Source: Mesonia profundi (GTDB lineage Bacteria; Bacteroidota; Bacteroidia; Flavobacteriales; Flavobacteriaceae). From it: 64,000 nucleotides of DNA. Positions 36,033-44,846 of the stretch are shown here, piece by piece; positions within the stretch are counted from its first letter, which is position 1, and every line of letters starts with the position of its first letter. The stretch spans positions 62,001 to 126,000 of the forward strand of contig NZ_JAVHUL010000003.1 in the NCBI RefSeq assembly GCF_031085155.1, given 5' to 3'. The notes beneath the pieces were generated by a model. That model did no database searches. It saw nothing but the letters and a program-made list of their open reading frames with translations, and was not told the DNA's origin. The position numbers and the translations under genes were made by a program.

Positions 36033-36419
36033 TTATATTTCAATATTTATATCACAAATTAAGTTTCCATTTTCATCAATTCTAGTAGGATAAGAACCTT
36101 CTATAAACATTACTTCTCCATGTTGGGTATTTTTAGTTACTATAAAATTTTCAAGATCATTAGAAGAATGGTAATCGGAGTTGGTTATTTCTGAAGGAAA
36201 ATGTAATCCTAAAGTATTTTCGTTTATTAATTCAGGCGTAAATTCTACCTCACCAGTACTTTCGTTCAGATTTTTTATTTCATTTTTAGAATGCGCATTG
36301 TCATTATCATAGGAATTGGTTTTATCATAATCATTGTCTGAACTACAGGAATTTAATATAGATAGAACTAAAAAGAGTATCGTTAGCTTTAAAGGGTTAA
36401 AGTTTTGAAGTTTTCTTAA
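36033..36419 (-). CDS. Lipoprotein frame without a standard start codon
   Basis: An open frame of about 129 codons ends with TAA at 36035-36033. Its N-terminal part reads LRKLQNFNPLKLTILFLVLS and then ILNSCSSDNDYDK, a clear lipoprotein signal with lipobox LNSC and an SSDND export tail. Yet there is no ATG, GTG or TTG between the upstream in-frame stop (36428-36426) and the lipobox. The apparent first codon is TTA at 36419. An ATT one frame away would read IKKLQNF if one A of the AAAA run at 36410-36413 were removed. It may use a rare start, carry a mutation or reflect a sequence error. The 4-base gap to the next gene supports a real gene. Confidence 0.55.
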   Translation of the reverse strand, partial: LRKLQNFNPLKLTILFLVLSILNSCSSDNDYDKTNSYDNDNAHSKNEIKNLNESTGEVEFTPELINENTLGLHFPSEITNSDYHSSNDLENFIVTKNTQHGEVMFIEGSYPTRIDENGNLICDINIEI

Positions 36420-36558
36420 TGAAGTTTATTTATATAAGTTGACTTCTAAGCTAAACAAAAAAAATTATTTAACAAAATCATATGATATTAATAATTCATT
36501 TACATGAATTCTAATCTTTACTTTTTTTGTTTATTAAGTGGTTAAGGGTAAAATGGAT

Positions 36559-38961
36559 TTATTTATCGATTGATTCCTCCTTTTCCTCTTCAGCAATAAT
36601 ATCTAAATGAGGCTCTTTAAAGGTTTCTTTGTTAGAAACGCTTTTTTCTAATGAAAGCAACAGCGAAGGCAGCAGCAATAAGTTAGATAACATCGCGAAA
36701 AGCAAAGTTGCAGAAACTAATCCGCCAAGGGCAACTGTACCTCCAAAACTACTGATCATAAATACGGAAAACCCAAAAAACAAGACGATGGAAGTGTAAA
36801 ACATACTCACGGTGGTTTCTCGTAAAGCGGGATACACTGACTTCTTGATTTTCCAATTATGGTATTTTAACTCTTGCCTGTATTTTGCTAAGAAGTGAAT
36901 GGTGTCATCTACCGAAATTCCAAACGCAATACTAAATACTAAAATGGTAGAAGGTTTTATAGGAATTCCTAAAAAGCCCATCATTCCCGCGGTAATGATA
37001 AGCGGAAGTAAGTTGGGGATGAGAGAAATGATTATCATTTTGAATGATCTAAACATCCAAGCCATAAAAATGGCAATCAAAAGAATAGCCAAAGAGAGCG
37101 ATAAAATAAGGTTTTTCACTAAATAAGTGGTTCCTTTTTGAAAGATTAAAGCTTTCCCAGTCATGGTCACATCGTAACGTTCTGCAGGAAAGAGCTTGTT
37201 GATTTTTGGCCACAAATTATCCTCGATACGTTCCATTTCTTCGGTGCCAATATCTTTCATAAAGACCGTCATACGCGCGTATTGTCCCGTAGAATCTACA
37301 TAGGCATTTAACTGATTGTTCTTCCCGTCAGACATTCCTTTGAGGTAGGGGAATATAAAGTTCTTCTCTTGGGAAGTGGGCAATTGGTAATATTTAGGAT
37401 TCCCATTATAGTAAGCTTGTTTACTATATTTTACTAAATCTACGACAGATAAGGGTTTGGAAAGTTCGGGAACATCGGCAAGTAAATCTTCCAAATCTCT
37501 CATCCGCTTTAGTGTAGAAAGCTTTAAAACCCCTTCTTTTCTTTTGGTATCGATTAAAATCTCTAAGGGCATAATGCCATCAAATTCATCTTCAAAAAAC
37601 TCTATATCTTTAAAGAATGCCGCTTCTTTGGGCATATCTTCTAATAAACTCCCCGAAACTTTAATGGTATAAATCCCAATAATACTCGTCACCAATACCA
37701 GAATGGTGATGATGTAGATGGTAATTCTTCTATTTCTTACCGTGCGCTCTACCCAGTTGACAAAACCTTCTAGCCAAGTTCTTCCCAAGTGTTTTAAGTG
37801 ACGTTCTTTTGGTGGGGCTAAATAGCTGTAAATAATGGGGATGAGGAGAATGCTGAGTACAAATAGAGCCAAGATATTAATAGAAGCTACAATACCAAAT
37901 TCTTTAAGTAATTTACTTTCGGTAATGATAAAAGTAGCAAAACCAGAGGCGGTGGTGACATTGGTCATTAACGTAGCGTTCCCTATTTTAGTAATTACCC
38001 GTTGTAAAGACTTGGCCTGATTCCCGTGTTTTTTAATTTCCTGCTGGTACTTATTGATGAGGAAAATACAATTGGGAATTCCTATCACAATGATGAGCGG
38101 CGGAATAATGGCGGTGAGTACCGTAATTTCATAATGTAGTAATCCCAAAAACCCGAAAGCCCACATCACTCCAATAATTACCGTAATCATAGAGATGAAT
38201 GTTGCTCTAAACGATCTAAAGAAGAAGAAGAAAATAAGCGAAGTCACGAATAAGGCGCCCAAGACAAACCACTGGATCTCGTCGATAATGTTTTGAGAGT
38301 TAAGCGTTCTAATGTAAGGCATCCCCGAGACATGAATGTCGAGGTCGTTATTAAGCTCAAACTCATTTAACAAGGGTTGCAAGTGCTCCATTACAAAGAT
38401 TTTTCGCTCTTTGGAGTTGACAATATCTTTATTTAAATATACGGCGGTTTGTACGGTATTGCTCTTCTTGCTGTAAATGAGACCTTCATAGAAAGGAAGT
38501 TTCTCAAATATTTCTTCTTTATAGGCTTTCGCCTGAATGGCATTAATTTTTTCCTCTTTAATGAGCGGAACCAGTTCAAAGCGGTTGGGGTTTTCAAATT
38601 TCTGAAGCTTCTTTAAGTTCTGAATCCCTATGGAATATTCTACCTGAGGAAAAGCTTCTAGTTTCTTACTAAGGTCGTTCCAAGCGTTTAATTTCTTCGG
38701 AGTAAAAAGGTCTTTGTCGTTGGTGGCGATGACAATAAGATTTCCTTCTTCCCCAAACTTATCTAAGAATTTTTGATATTCTTGGTTAATTTCGTGATCA
38801 TCAGGAAGCAGGTTCGCTTCTGTAAAGGAGAACCGCATGTGCTGCCACTGAAAACCTAAGAAAATAGTAAAGGCTAAAATTAGCCCCAATATAATAATCC
38901 TATTTCTAAGAATTATTCTTGCAATGGTATTCCAGAAACCGAAACTAAAAATCTTTGACAT
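36559..38961 (-). CDS. MMPL/RND-family exporter
   Basis: The 800-residue protein has the layout of half-size RND/MMPL transporters: one N-terminal helix, a periplasmic domain (about 45-210), five helices (about 225-395 with ILTAIIPPLIIVIGIPNCIF), then one helix, a second periplasmic domain and a last helix block with SIAFGISVDDTIHFLAKYR. The GISVDDTIHF motif matches hydrophobe or lipid transporters (SSD-like). It may export lipids or hopanoid-like compounds; substrate unknown. It is 61 bases from the DUF5686 gene. Confidence 0.9.
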   Translation of the reverse strand: MSKIFSFGFWNTIARIILRNRIIILGLILAFTIFLGFQWQHMRFSFTEANLLPDDHEINQEYQKFLDKFGEEGNLIVIATNDKDLFTPKKLNAWNDLSKKLEAFPQVEYSIGIQNLKKLQKFENPNRFELVPLIKEEKINAIQAKAYKEEIFEKLPFYEGLIYSKKSNTVQTAVYLNKDIVNSKERKIFVMEHLQPLLNEFELNNDLDIHVSGMPYIRTLNSQNIIDEIQWFVLGALFVTSLIFFFFFRSFRATFISMITVIIGVMWAFGFLGLLHYEITVLTAIIPPLIIVIGIPNCIFLINKYQQEIKKHGNQAKSLQRVITKIGNATLMTNVTTASGFATFIITESKLLKEFGIVASINILALFVLSILLIPIIYSYLAPPKERHLKHLGRTWLEGFVNWVERTVRNRRITIYIITILVLVTSIIGIYTIKVSGSLLEDMPKEAAFFKDIEFFEDEFDGIMPLEILIDTKRKEGVLKLSTLKRMRDLEDLLADVPELSKPLSVVDLVKYSKQAYYNGNPKYYQLPTSQEKNFIFPYLKGMSDGKNNQLNAYVDSTGQYARMTVFMKDIGTEEMERIEDNLWPKINKLFPAERYDVTMTGKALIFQKGTTYLVKNLILSLSLAILLIAIFMAWMFRSFKMIIISLIPNLLPLIITAGMMGFLGIPIKPSTILVFSIAFGISVDDTIHFLAKYRQELKYHNWKIKKSVYPALRETTVSMFYTSIVLFFGFSVFMISSFGGTVALGGLVSATLLFAMLSNLLLLPSLLLSLEKSVSNKETFKEPHLDIIAEEEKEESIDK

Positions 38962-38979
38962 GACGCAAAATTAGGCACG

Positions 38980-38987
38980 CAAAGGTA
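38980..38987 (-). promoter_or_regulatory. Candidate -7 element for the MMPL gene
   Basis: Minus-strand TACCTTTG fits TAnnTTTG and lies 19 bases before the start codon. A TTG lies 24 bases further up. Confidence 0.45.
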
Positions 38988-39022
38988 TAAAATGCTACAA
39001 AATAAACACTTCAATTTTCGAT

Positions 39023-41464
39023 TTAAAGCTGAAAATAAAAGGTAAACTTTAAACTCATGTTCTCTTCTATTTGGGGTAGGTGGTATGCGCCATAGCGATA
39101 AGCGAAGCTTAACCCGAAGCCAAAAAGTATTTTATTGAGTTCTACTGCGGCTTCATTATATCCGTGCTCTAAGGTGTTGAATGTTATATTTTGGTGCTGA
39201 GCTTGGTTGGAGATATCTCCAATGGCGTGCCGGGTAATAAAAACTAACTCGGGTTTTATTTTTTTAGAAATTTCAAAGGGTCGTAGGCGGTGTTTAATTT
39301 GTAAAGTCGCTAAGCGGTCGCTAAAAAACTCACTAAAGTACATGGTCTCAAAAGTTCTTCTTCCTGCTACTGAAAAACGCGGAATGAGCCCTTCTTTATT
39401 AGGGTTGTTGGGATAGGCATGAAACGTATGCGTGAGCGGCAACTCTCCAAAAGCATAGTCCCCTTCTAGAATGATTTCGGTGTTATTTTGTGTGATCCTA
39501 TTAATGGTGTAATTCATCTTTGCTCCCACTTTGGTGTAATTAAAATCACCATCTAACATTCCAGGGATTGCTTGCACTACCTGAAGAGAAAATTTAGGAT
39601 AACCCACATTGACCTCAATAGATTTTTCTGGAGCTTCTAGGTAATCGCTGTAAGGGCTCCAGCGAAAACTAGCGGTTAATTCGGTGATATCGTAAGAAGA
39701 GTAAACTCTGCCTTTACGGAGGTAGCGGTAACTGCCGGTTTGATCGACTGCGGTTTTAGAAACTTGAAATTCACTTAACAACTCCGGAAAAAAGTTGTGC
39801 TGAATGCTAGATTGAAAAGAACGGTATTTATAATAAAAATTAATGTTTACGAGTCGGGGTTCGAATAAGGAATACACTCGGGCATCAGATAAATAATGGA
39901 AGCTTCCTACTTCTTGAATGTCTTTGGTGTAACTTAGGTTAAACCAGGTATTCGTTTTTCTGTTTAAAGACAAGCCAAAACCCGCATTGTATTTAATTTC
40001 TCTGTCTTTAAAACCGTAAACTCCATAGCCTTGAAATCTAACTGTTTTAGAAAATTTATCATTAGTAACTCCTCCTGCTCCTAATCTTAAGCCTTCGTAA
40101 TCATTGAATTTAAAAAGAGTTCTTAAATCTAGATTAAAAAAGCCTATAGGGAAATAGCCTATGTTGAAGTTTTGAAGCACATCAATCTTCCGATTAATAT
40201 TTTGATCTTTAACAATGCTATCTACCTTTTTAAAAGTCTTTTTATCTCTTTCTGTAAAGGGAATACTTCTGTTTTTTTGCCAAAAAGAAATAGGTTGGGA
40301 GGTGGCATTAGGCGCCAAAATAATGGAGCTAGTTTTGTCTAGATTTTCATCAACTCGCTCAAAAGTAATGTCTTTGTTGATGGAGGTGGAGTTTAAGAAA
40401 AGCTTGTTGCTAGGTTCATCTCCTTCGGGAAGACTTCCCAGAGAAATATTACCTCCAAAAATGGAAACTTTTTTCCCTCCGCTGCCCGGTAAGAGCATTA
40501 CATTTTGCTTTTCTGGAAACCAAATATCTTCCTTTGGATAATAGGTAAAATCTTGTTCGGCGCTAATCTCTACTTCACCCTTTAGTTGTCCTACTGCTTT
40601 TTGTAGACCATAATTTAGCGTGTCTATGTAAAGAACCCCTTCTAATCCTGCTACTTTTTTCTCTCTTTTTGGCTGAAAGTAAATCACATAAGCAGGTCGG
40701 TCTGTTTGGGTAGTGTCTAATACTTTATAGGTGTAATTATTAAAAGGTCTTTTTGATAAAGGTCCTGCGTAATCATTGCCAAAGACGGTATATTTTTCTT
40801 TGTACCAAGTATTGGATTGCACTTTTAAAGAAAGCAATTCATATACAGGTTCTTTAAAACCGGCCGTTCTCGTGGCTACAATTTTTTGTTTTACGCCTTC
40901 ATCTTTTATAAATTTAAAATCACTTATCTGCTCACTTAAATAAGCTCTTCCTTCTTCCAGAATAGTTTTTACTTCCCTATTAGTGGTGTCGAGATCAATA
41001 TTTAATAAGCTTTTTTGATCATCAATAATCAGTTTATTGTAGGTTCTAAAAGAGTAAGAACTAAACTTTAAATCTGGATCGTTGTATTTTTTCTGCTCAA
41101 TGGCTTTCTTTATGATTCTATCGGCTAGAAGTCCGGTTGACTTTAAGTAAACTTCATCTAATTTTTCAATATCTTTTTGAAGCTGAACCAGGTAAAAATC
41201 ATTGACTCCAATTTTAATTTTTTTACTGATGGACCCTATATATTCAATTTTTAAGTAGCTGTCTTTTTCACCTACTTCTAATTGAAATGAGCCATCAATA
41301 CCTGTAAGTTGGTTCTCTTTGTCTGAATTTACAATGGAAATATTGGCGTACGGAATGGGAGTTTGGCTCTCTTGATCTATTACTACACCTTTAAGCGTCC
41401 TTTGCGCCAACATGAAGTTGGGAAGGCATAAAAGAATAAAAATACACCAAGAAAACTTCTTCAT
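39023..41464 (-). CDS. DUF5686 / carboxypeptidase-regulatory-like outer-membrane protein
   Basis: The 813-residue protein has a signal peptide (to FMLAQ), a CarboxypepD_reg-like domain (about 23-95, GVVIDQESQTPIPYANISI) and then a DUF5686 region with YKYRSF and FRWSPYSDYLEAPEK near the barrel part. It ends in a C-terminal aromatic strand (MSLKFTFYFQL) typical of outer-membrane insertion. It resembles the TonB-dependent receptor fold without a plug. Function unknown; the family is restricted to Bacteroidota. Confidence 0.85.
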   Translation of the reverse strand: MKKFSWCIFILLCLPNFMLAQRTLKGVVIDQESQTPIPYANISIVNSDKENQLTGIDGSFQLEVGEKDSYLKIEYIGSISKKIKIGVNDFYLVQLQKDIEKLDEVYLKSTGLLADRIIKKAIEQKKYNDPDLKFSSYSFRTYNKLIIDDQKSLLNIDLDTTNREVKTILEEGRAYLSEQISDFKFIKDEGVKQKIVATRTAGFKEPVYELLSLKVQSNTWYKEKYTVFGNDYAGPLSKRPFNNYTYKVLDTTQTDRPAYVIYFQPKREKKVAGLEGVLYIDTLNYGLQKAVGQLKGEVEISAEQDFTYYPKEDIWFPEKQNVMLLPGSGGKKVSIFGGNISLGSLPEGDEPSNKLFLNSTSINKDITFERVDENLDKTSSIILAPNATSQPISFWQKNRSIPFTERDKKTFKKVDSIVKDQNINRKIDVLQNFNIGYFPIGFFNLDLRTLFKFNDYEGLRLGAGGVTNDKFSKTVRFQGYGVYGFKDREIKYNAGFGLSLNRKTNTWFNLSYTKDIQEVGSFHYLSDARVYSLFEPRLVNINFYYKYRSFQSSIQHNFFPELLSEFQVSKTAVDQTGSYRYLRKGRVYSSYDITELTASFRWSPYSDYLEAPEKSIEVNVGYPKFSLQVVQAIPGMLDGDFNYTKVGAKMNYTINRITQNNTEIILEGDYAFGELPLTHTFHAYPNNPNKEGLIPRFSVAGRRTFETMYFSEFFSDRLATLQIKHRLRPFEISKKIKPELVFITRHAIGDISNQAQHQNITFNTLEHGYNEAAVELNKILFGFGLSFAYRYGAYHLPQIEENMSLKFTFYFQL

Positions 41465-41548
41465 CTATAGCGGGATTAACACTGCAATAAAACCAAAAAA
41501 AGCGACATAACTGCCGCTCTTAGGTAAAATTTAAGTTTTTAAAACGTA

Positions 41549-42103
41549 TTAAACCTTCATAATTTCTTTTTCTTTGCTAATAAAGGTTTCATCAATTTGC
41601 TTTATAAACGTGTCGGTTAAATTTTGGATTTCCTCTTCAGCTCCTTTTTGTAAGTCTTCAGAGATATCTAACTTTTTAAGTTCGGTATTCGCATTTTTAC
41701 GATCGTTACGAACTCCAACTTTAGAGTCCTCCGCTTCCGCTTTAGCTTGTTTTGCCAACTCTTTACGGCGTTCTTCTGTTAATGGTGGTACGTTAATGAT
41801 GACGCTTTCTCCGTTGTTCATAGGATTAAAACCAAGGTTTGCATTCATAATTCCTCTTTCAATTTCTTGAATTAAAGATTTTTCAAAAGGTTGAATAGAA
41901 ATGGTTCTGGCATCTGGCGTGTTGATATTTCCTACTTGGTTAAGCGGAGTTTTAGAGCCGTAATAATCTACTAAAACCGTACTTACCATAGAAGGAGTCG
42001 CCTTCCCAGCACGAATTTTTAGCAATTGTTTCTCTAAGTGAACAATGGCATTCTGCATTGCTTCTTTAGTTCCGTCTATGATAAAATCAATTTCTTCGTT
42101 CAT
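41549..42103 (-). CDS. frr: Ribosome recycling factor
   Basis: At 184 residues this is standard length. The LLKIRAGKATPSMVSTVLVDYYGSKTPLNQ block and NVPPLTEERRKELAKQAKAEAED are family signatures. It splits post-termination ribosomes with EF-G. It follows pyrH on the same strand, the conserved order in bacteria. Confidence 0.97.
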   Translation of the reverse strand: MNEEIDFIIDGTKEAMQNAIVHLEKQLLKIRAGKATPSMVSTVLVDYYGSKTPLNQVGNINTPDARTISIQPFEKSLIQEIERGIMNANLGFNPMNNGESVIINVPPLTEERRKELAKQAKAEAEDSKVGVRNDRKNANTELKKLDISEDLQKGAEEEIQNLTDTFIKQIDETFISKEKEIMKV

Positions 42104-42153
42104 CTTTATTATATTTTAAATCCCGCTCAATTATACGTAAAAATAATGGAGTT

Positions 42154-42861
42154 TTATAAATTTACTTTGGTTCCTATTTTTTCTCCAGAAACTACTTTTA
42201 AAAGGTTTCCAGGTTTGTTCATATCAAAAACAATAATAGGCAATTCATTTTCTTGGCTCAGCGTAAAAGCGGTGGTATCCATCACTTTTAAACCTTTTCT
42301 TAGCACATCGTCAAAAGTGATGAAATCAAATTTGGTTGCTTCGCGGTTCTTTTCAGGATCTGAAGTGTAAATTCCATCTACACGAGTTCCTTTTAGAATC
42401 ACATCGGCTTCAATTTCTATCGCTCTTAATACGGCTGCAGAATCGGTGGTAAAATAAGGATTTCCTGTTCCTCCTCCAAAGATAACCACTCTTCCTTTGT
42501 CTAAATGACGCATTGCTTTTCTGCGGATAAAAGGTTCGGCTACTTCATTGATTTTTACAGCAGATTGTAAGCGTGTTTCTATTCCTGCGTCTTCGCAAGC
42601 ACTTTGTAGTGCTAGCCCGTTAATTACGGTGGCCAACATTCCCATGTGGTCTCCTTGTACGCGATCCATTCCTTTGCTAGCGCCTGCAACACCTCTAAAG
42701 ATGTTACCGCCACCAATAACAATGGCGACTTCGATGCCTTTATCGATAACGGTTTTAATTTCGTGAGCATACTCTGCTAAGCGATCTGGGTCTATACCAT
42801 ATTGGCGAGATCCCATTAATGCTTCTCCAGAGAGTTTTAAAAGTATTCTTTTGTATTGCAT
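42154..42861 (-). CDS. pyrH: UMP kinase
   Basis: The 235-residue protein has [11 protein letters not shown] at the N-terminus, [11 protein letters not shown], the [19 protein letters not shown] motif and the [11 protein letters not shown] segment of bacterial UMP kinase. It phosphorylates UMP to UDP in pyrimidine nucleotide synthesis. It is upstream of frr. Confidence 0.97.
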   Translation of the reverse strand: MQYKRILLKLSGEALMGSRQYGIDPDRLAEYAHEIKTVIDKGIEVAIVIGGGNIFRGVAGASKGMDRVQGDHMGMLATVINGLALQSACEDAGIETRLQSAVKINEVAEPFIRRKAMRHLDKGRVVIFGGGTGNPYFTTDSAAVLRAIEIEADVILKGTRVDGIYTSDPEKNREATKFDFITFDDVLRKGLKVMDTTAFTLSQENELPIIVFDMNKPGNLLKVVSGEKIGTKVNL

Positions 42862-42884
42862 GGCTTGTGTGTGCTAAAGTTGTG

Positions 42885-42892
42885 CAAATATA
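42885..42892 (-). promoter_or_regulatory. Candidate -7 element for pyrH-frr
   Basis: Minus-strand TATATTTG lies 23 bases before the pyrH start. No -33 box is obvious. It suggests pyrH-frr can be transcribed separately from tsf. Confidence 0.45.
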
Positions 42893-42988
42893 GCGATAAA
42901 TGTATTTTGTAAAAGAATTGTAGAAAAAAAACCTGTTAATGTCTTAGGGAAGTTCTTCGACGTCTTGAGAATAGGAACTTTTATGTTC

Positions 42989-43708
42989 TTATTTTTTATT
43001 TTTAAGTTGATATCCTTGATTTTGAAAGCTCTGTTTCAGCTCTTTAAAGTGATCTTTTCCATAAACAAGAGCAATCTTTTTATCTTTAGACTGAAGTACT
43101 TTATTTTCTATATACTGATTCCTAACCTTGAGCAATATGTATTTTCTTTGATGAAGCGGAGTTTTTCCGCAGTTGTACTCCGCTTTGAGGTCGGTTAAAA
43201 AATCACACGGACTTAGTCTTACCTCGTCATACTTAATTTCGAAAACTTGAATTAAGGTGTCTATGGGAACATCTATTTTGCGGTCTTGCTTTTTGAGTCC
43301 GATGTTCTTCTTGGTTTGAGCTACATACTTGTTGTTTCGTAAAGCTCTAGGTAGAGATTTATTTTCTGAATCATCATATTTGGTAAGATGGAAGCCTACA
43401 ATCTTTCTCCATTTTCTAGTGATGGTATCTATTTCTTTAGACGCATACAGCGTACTGTCTAGTTGTACAGTTTCATAGAAAACGCTATATCCATCATCTC
43501 TAAGTGAATCTAATTTATGTTTTACATCTTCAAAAAACTCAGGGTGATTGAGATGAACCATAGGCAAGAGCACTAGTTTCTTATCTTTCTCTTTGTTGTA
43601 AAGCACTTCGATTTCTACCGATTTGCTTACCATGGTTTTTAAAATAAAACTTCTACAGCCTGTTAAGAGAATAAGTAGAAGGAGACTTAAGACTAGCTTC
43701 TTTTTCAT
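42989..43708 (-). CDS. TraB/TIKI-like lipoprotein
   Basis: The 239-residue protein has a lipoprotein signal (Cys18 in ILLTGCRS). Motifs LLPMVHLNHPEFFEDV, GYSVFYETVQ and, near the C-terminus, YGKDHFKEL resemble the H-x-x-x-P, E-x-V and GxxH motifs of the TraB/GumN/TIKI metalloprotease-like superfamily. Function in bacteria is unclear. It sits between tsf and pyrH, with terminators or gaps on both sides, so it is probably not part of the translation operon. Confidence 0.65.
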   Translation of the reverse strand: MKKKLVLSLLLLILLTGCRSFILKTMVSKSVEIEVLYNKEKDKKLVLLPMVHLNHPEFFEDVKHKLDSLRDDGYSVFYETVQLDSTLYASKEIDTITRKWRKIVGFHLTKYDDSENKSLPRALRNNKYVAQTKKNIGLKKQDRKIDVPIDTLIQVFEIKYDEVRLSPCDFLTDLKAEYNCGKTPLHQRKYILLKVRNQYIENKVLQSKDKKIALVYGKDHFKELKQSFQNQGYQLKNKK

Positions 43709-43726
43709 GCTTTAAATATAAAAAAC

Positions 43727-43762
43727 AAAAACCCGCTTTCAAATGCATGAAAGCGGGTTTTT
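43727..43762. terminator. Bidirectional hairpin terminator after tsf
   Basis: AAAAACCCGCTTTCA pairs with TGAAAGCGGGTTTTT across a 6-base loop. On the minus strand it lies 17 bases after the tsf stop. Confidence 0.9.
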
Positions 43763-43779
43763 GTATAATAAGAGATTGC

Positions 43780-44745
43780 TTATCCTAAAGCAACTCTTTT
43801 AAATCCAGTAATGCTCACATCTCCGTAAGAAGATACGTATTCTGCTACATTTTTCTTGTCATCTTTAATAAATGCTTGGTCTAACAAACACTCTTCTGTA
43901 TCTAACGTGGTGTTGTCAGATAAGAAACGGTCCATTTTACCAGGTAAAATTTTATCCCAAATCTTCTCAGGTTTACCTTCCGCTTTTAATTCAGCTTTAG
44001 CATCTTCTTCCGCTTTAGCTAATACTTCAGGAGTAATTTGAGACATAGAAATGTATTGAGGAACATTCTTTTTGGTTTTCCCAAGACGTCCTAACTCGAT
44101 ATTTCCTTTTTCGATTTCAGCAATTCTAGCTTCCGTTTCAGAAGTAACATAAGCAGGATCTAAATCTTTATAAGATAAAGAAGTTGCTCCCATAGAAGCA
44201 ATTTGCATCGCTACATCTTTTCCTAAAGTTTCAGCATTGTCTACTTTTGTAGAGAATCCTACAATAGCAGCAATTTTGTTGATGTGAACGTAAGAACCAA
44301 CATAAGCAGCTTTCACCACTTCAAAAGCGTTGATGTCTAATTTCTCACCAATAACCCCAGTTTGCTCCACTAGTTTATCAGCAACATTCATTCCTCCAAA
44401 ATCAGCAGCTAAAAACTCCTCTTTGGTATCAAAATTTAAAGCTAAGTCACCTAATTCACTCGCTAATTGTAGAAAGTTATCGTTTTTTCCAACAAAATCA
44501 GTTTCACAACCTAGAACGATTGCTACTCCTTTGGTTTGGTCTGCATTTACTTTCGCTACGGCAGCACCTTCAGAAGACTCTCTGTCGGCTCTTTTGGCAG
44601 CTACTTTTTGTCCTTTTTTACGCAAAACCTCAATTGCTTTATCATAATCCCCTTCAGCTTCCACTAAGGCTTTCTTACAATCCATCATACCAGCACCGGT
44701 AGATTTTCTTAATTTATTTACTTCTGCAGCAGTTATCTTTGCCAT
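43780..44745 (-). CDS. tsf: Translation elongation factor Ts
   Basis: The 321-residue protein has the N-terminal UBA-like domain (LRKSTGAGMMDCKKALVEAEGD in two adjoining parts), the GCETDFVGKND core contact motif and VAMQIASM. It exchanges guanine nucleotides on EF-Tu. It is downstream of rpsB as usual, but a hairpin lies between them. Confidence 0.97.
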   Translation of the reverse strand: MAKITAAEVNKLRKSTGAGMMDCKKALVEAEGDYDKAIEVLRKKGQKVAAKRADRESSEGAAVAKVNADQTKGVAIVLGCETDFVGKNDNFLQLASELGDLALNFDTKEEFLAADFGGMNVADKLVEQTGVIGEKLDINAFEVVKAAYVGSYVHINKIAAIVGFSTKVDNAETLGKDVAMQIASMGATSLSYKDLDPAYVTSETEARIAEIEKGNIELGRLGKTKKNVPQYISMSQITPEVLAKAEEDAKAELKAEGKPEKIWDKILPGKMDRFLSDNTTLDTEECLLDQAFIKDDKKNVAEYVSSYGDVSITGFKRVALG

Positions 44746-44760
44746 GGTCTTAGGTTTTAA

Positions 44761-44820
44761 TTTAAAAAAGACAAATCGTTTAGAAAACTCTATTTTACAA
44801 TAAAATCACTAAACGATTTG
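44761..44820 (-). terminator. Long-loop hairpin between rpsB and tsf
   Basis: CAAATCGTTTAG (44772-44783) and CTAAACGATTTG (44809-44820) form a 12-base perfect stem with a 25-base AT-rich loop. On the minus strand the stem is followed by TCTTTTTTAAATT. It could be a partial terminator or attenuator setting the rpsB/tsf ratio. Confidence 0.6.
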
Positions 44821-44846
44821 CTTTTGAGTTTTATAAAAGTGTTATT

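Noticed and set aside
40215-40541. Plus-strand frame of 108 codons inside the DUF5686 gene
   Set aside because: It is antisense to a full-length gene and has no recognisable protein features.
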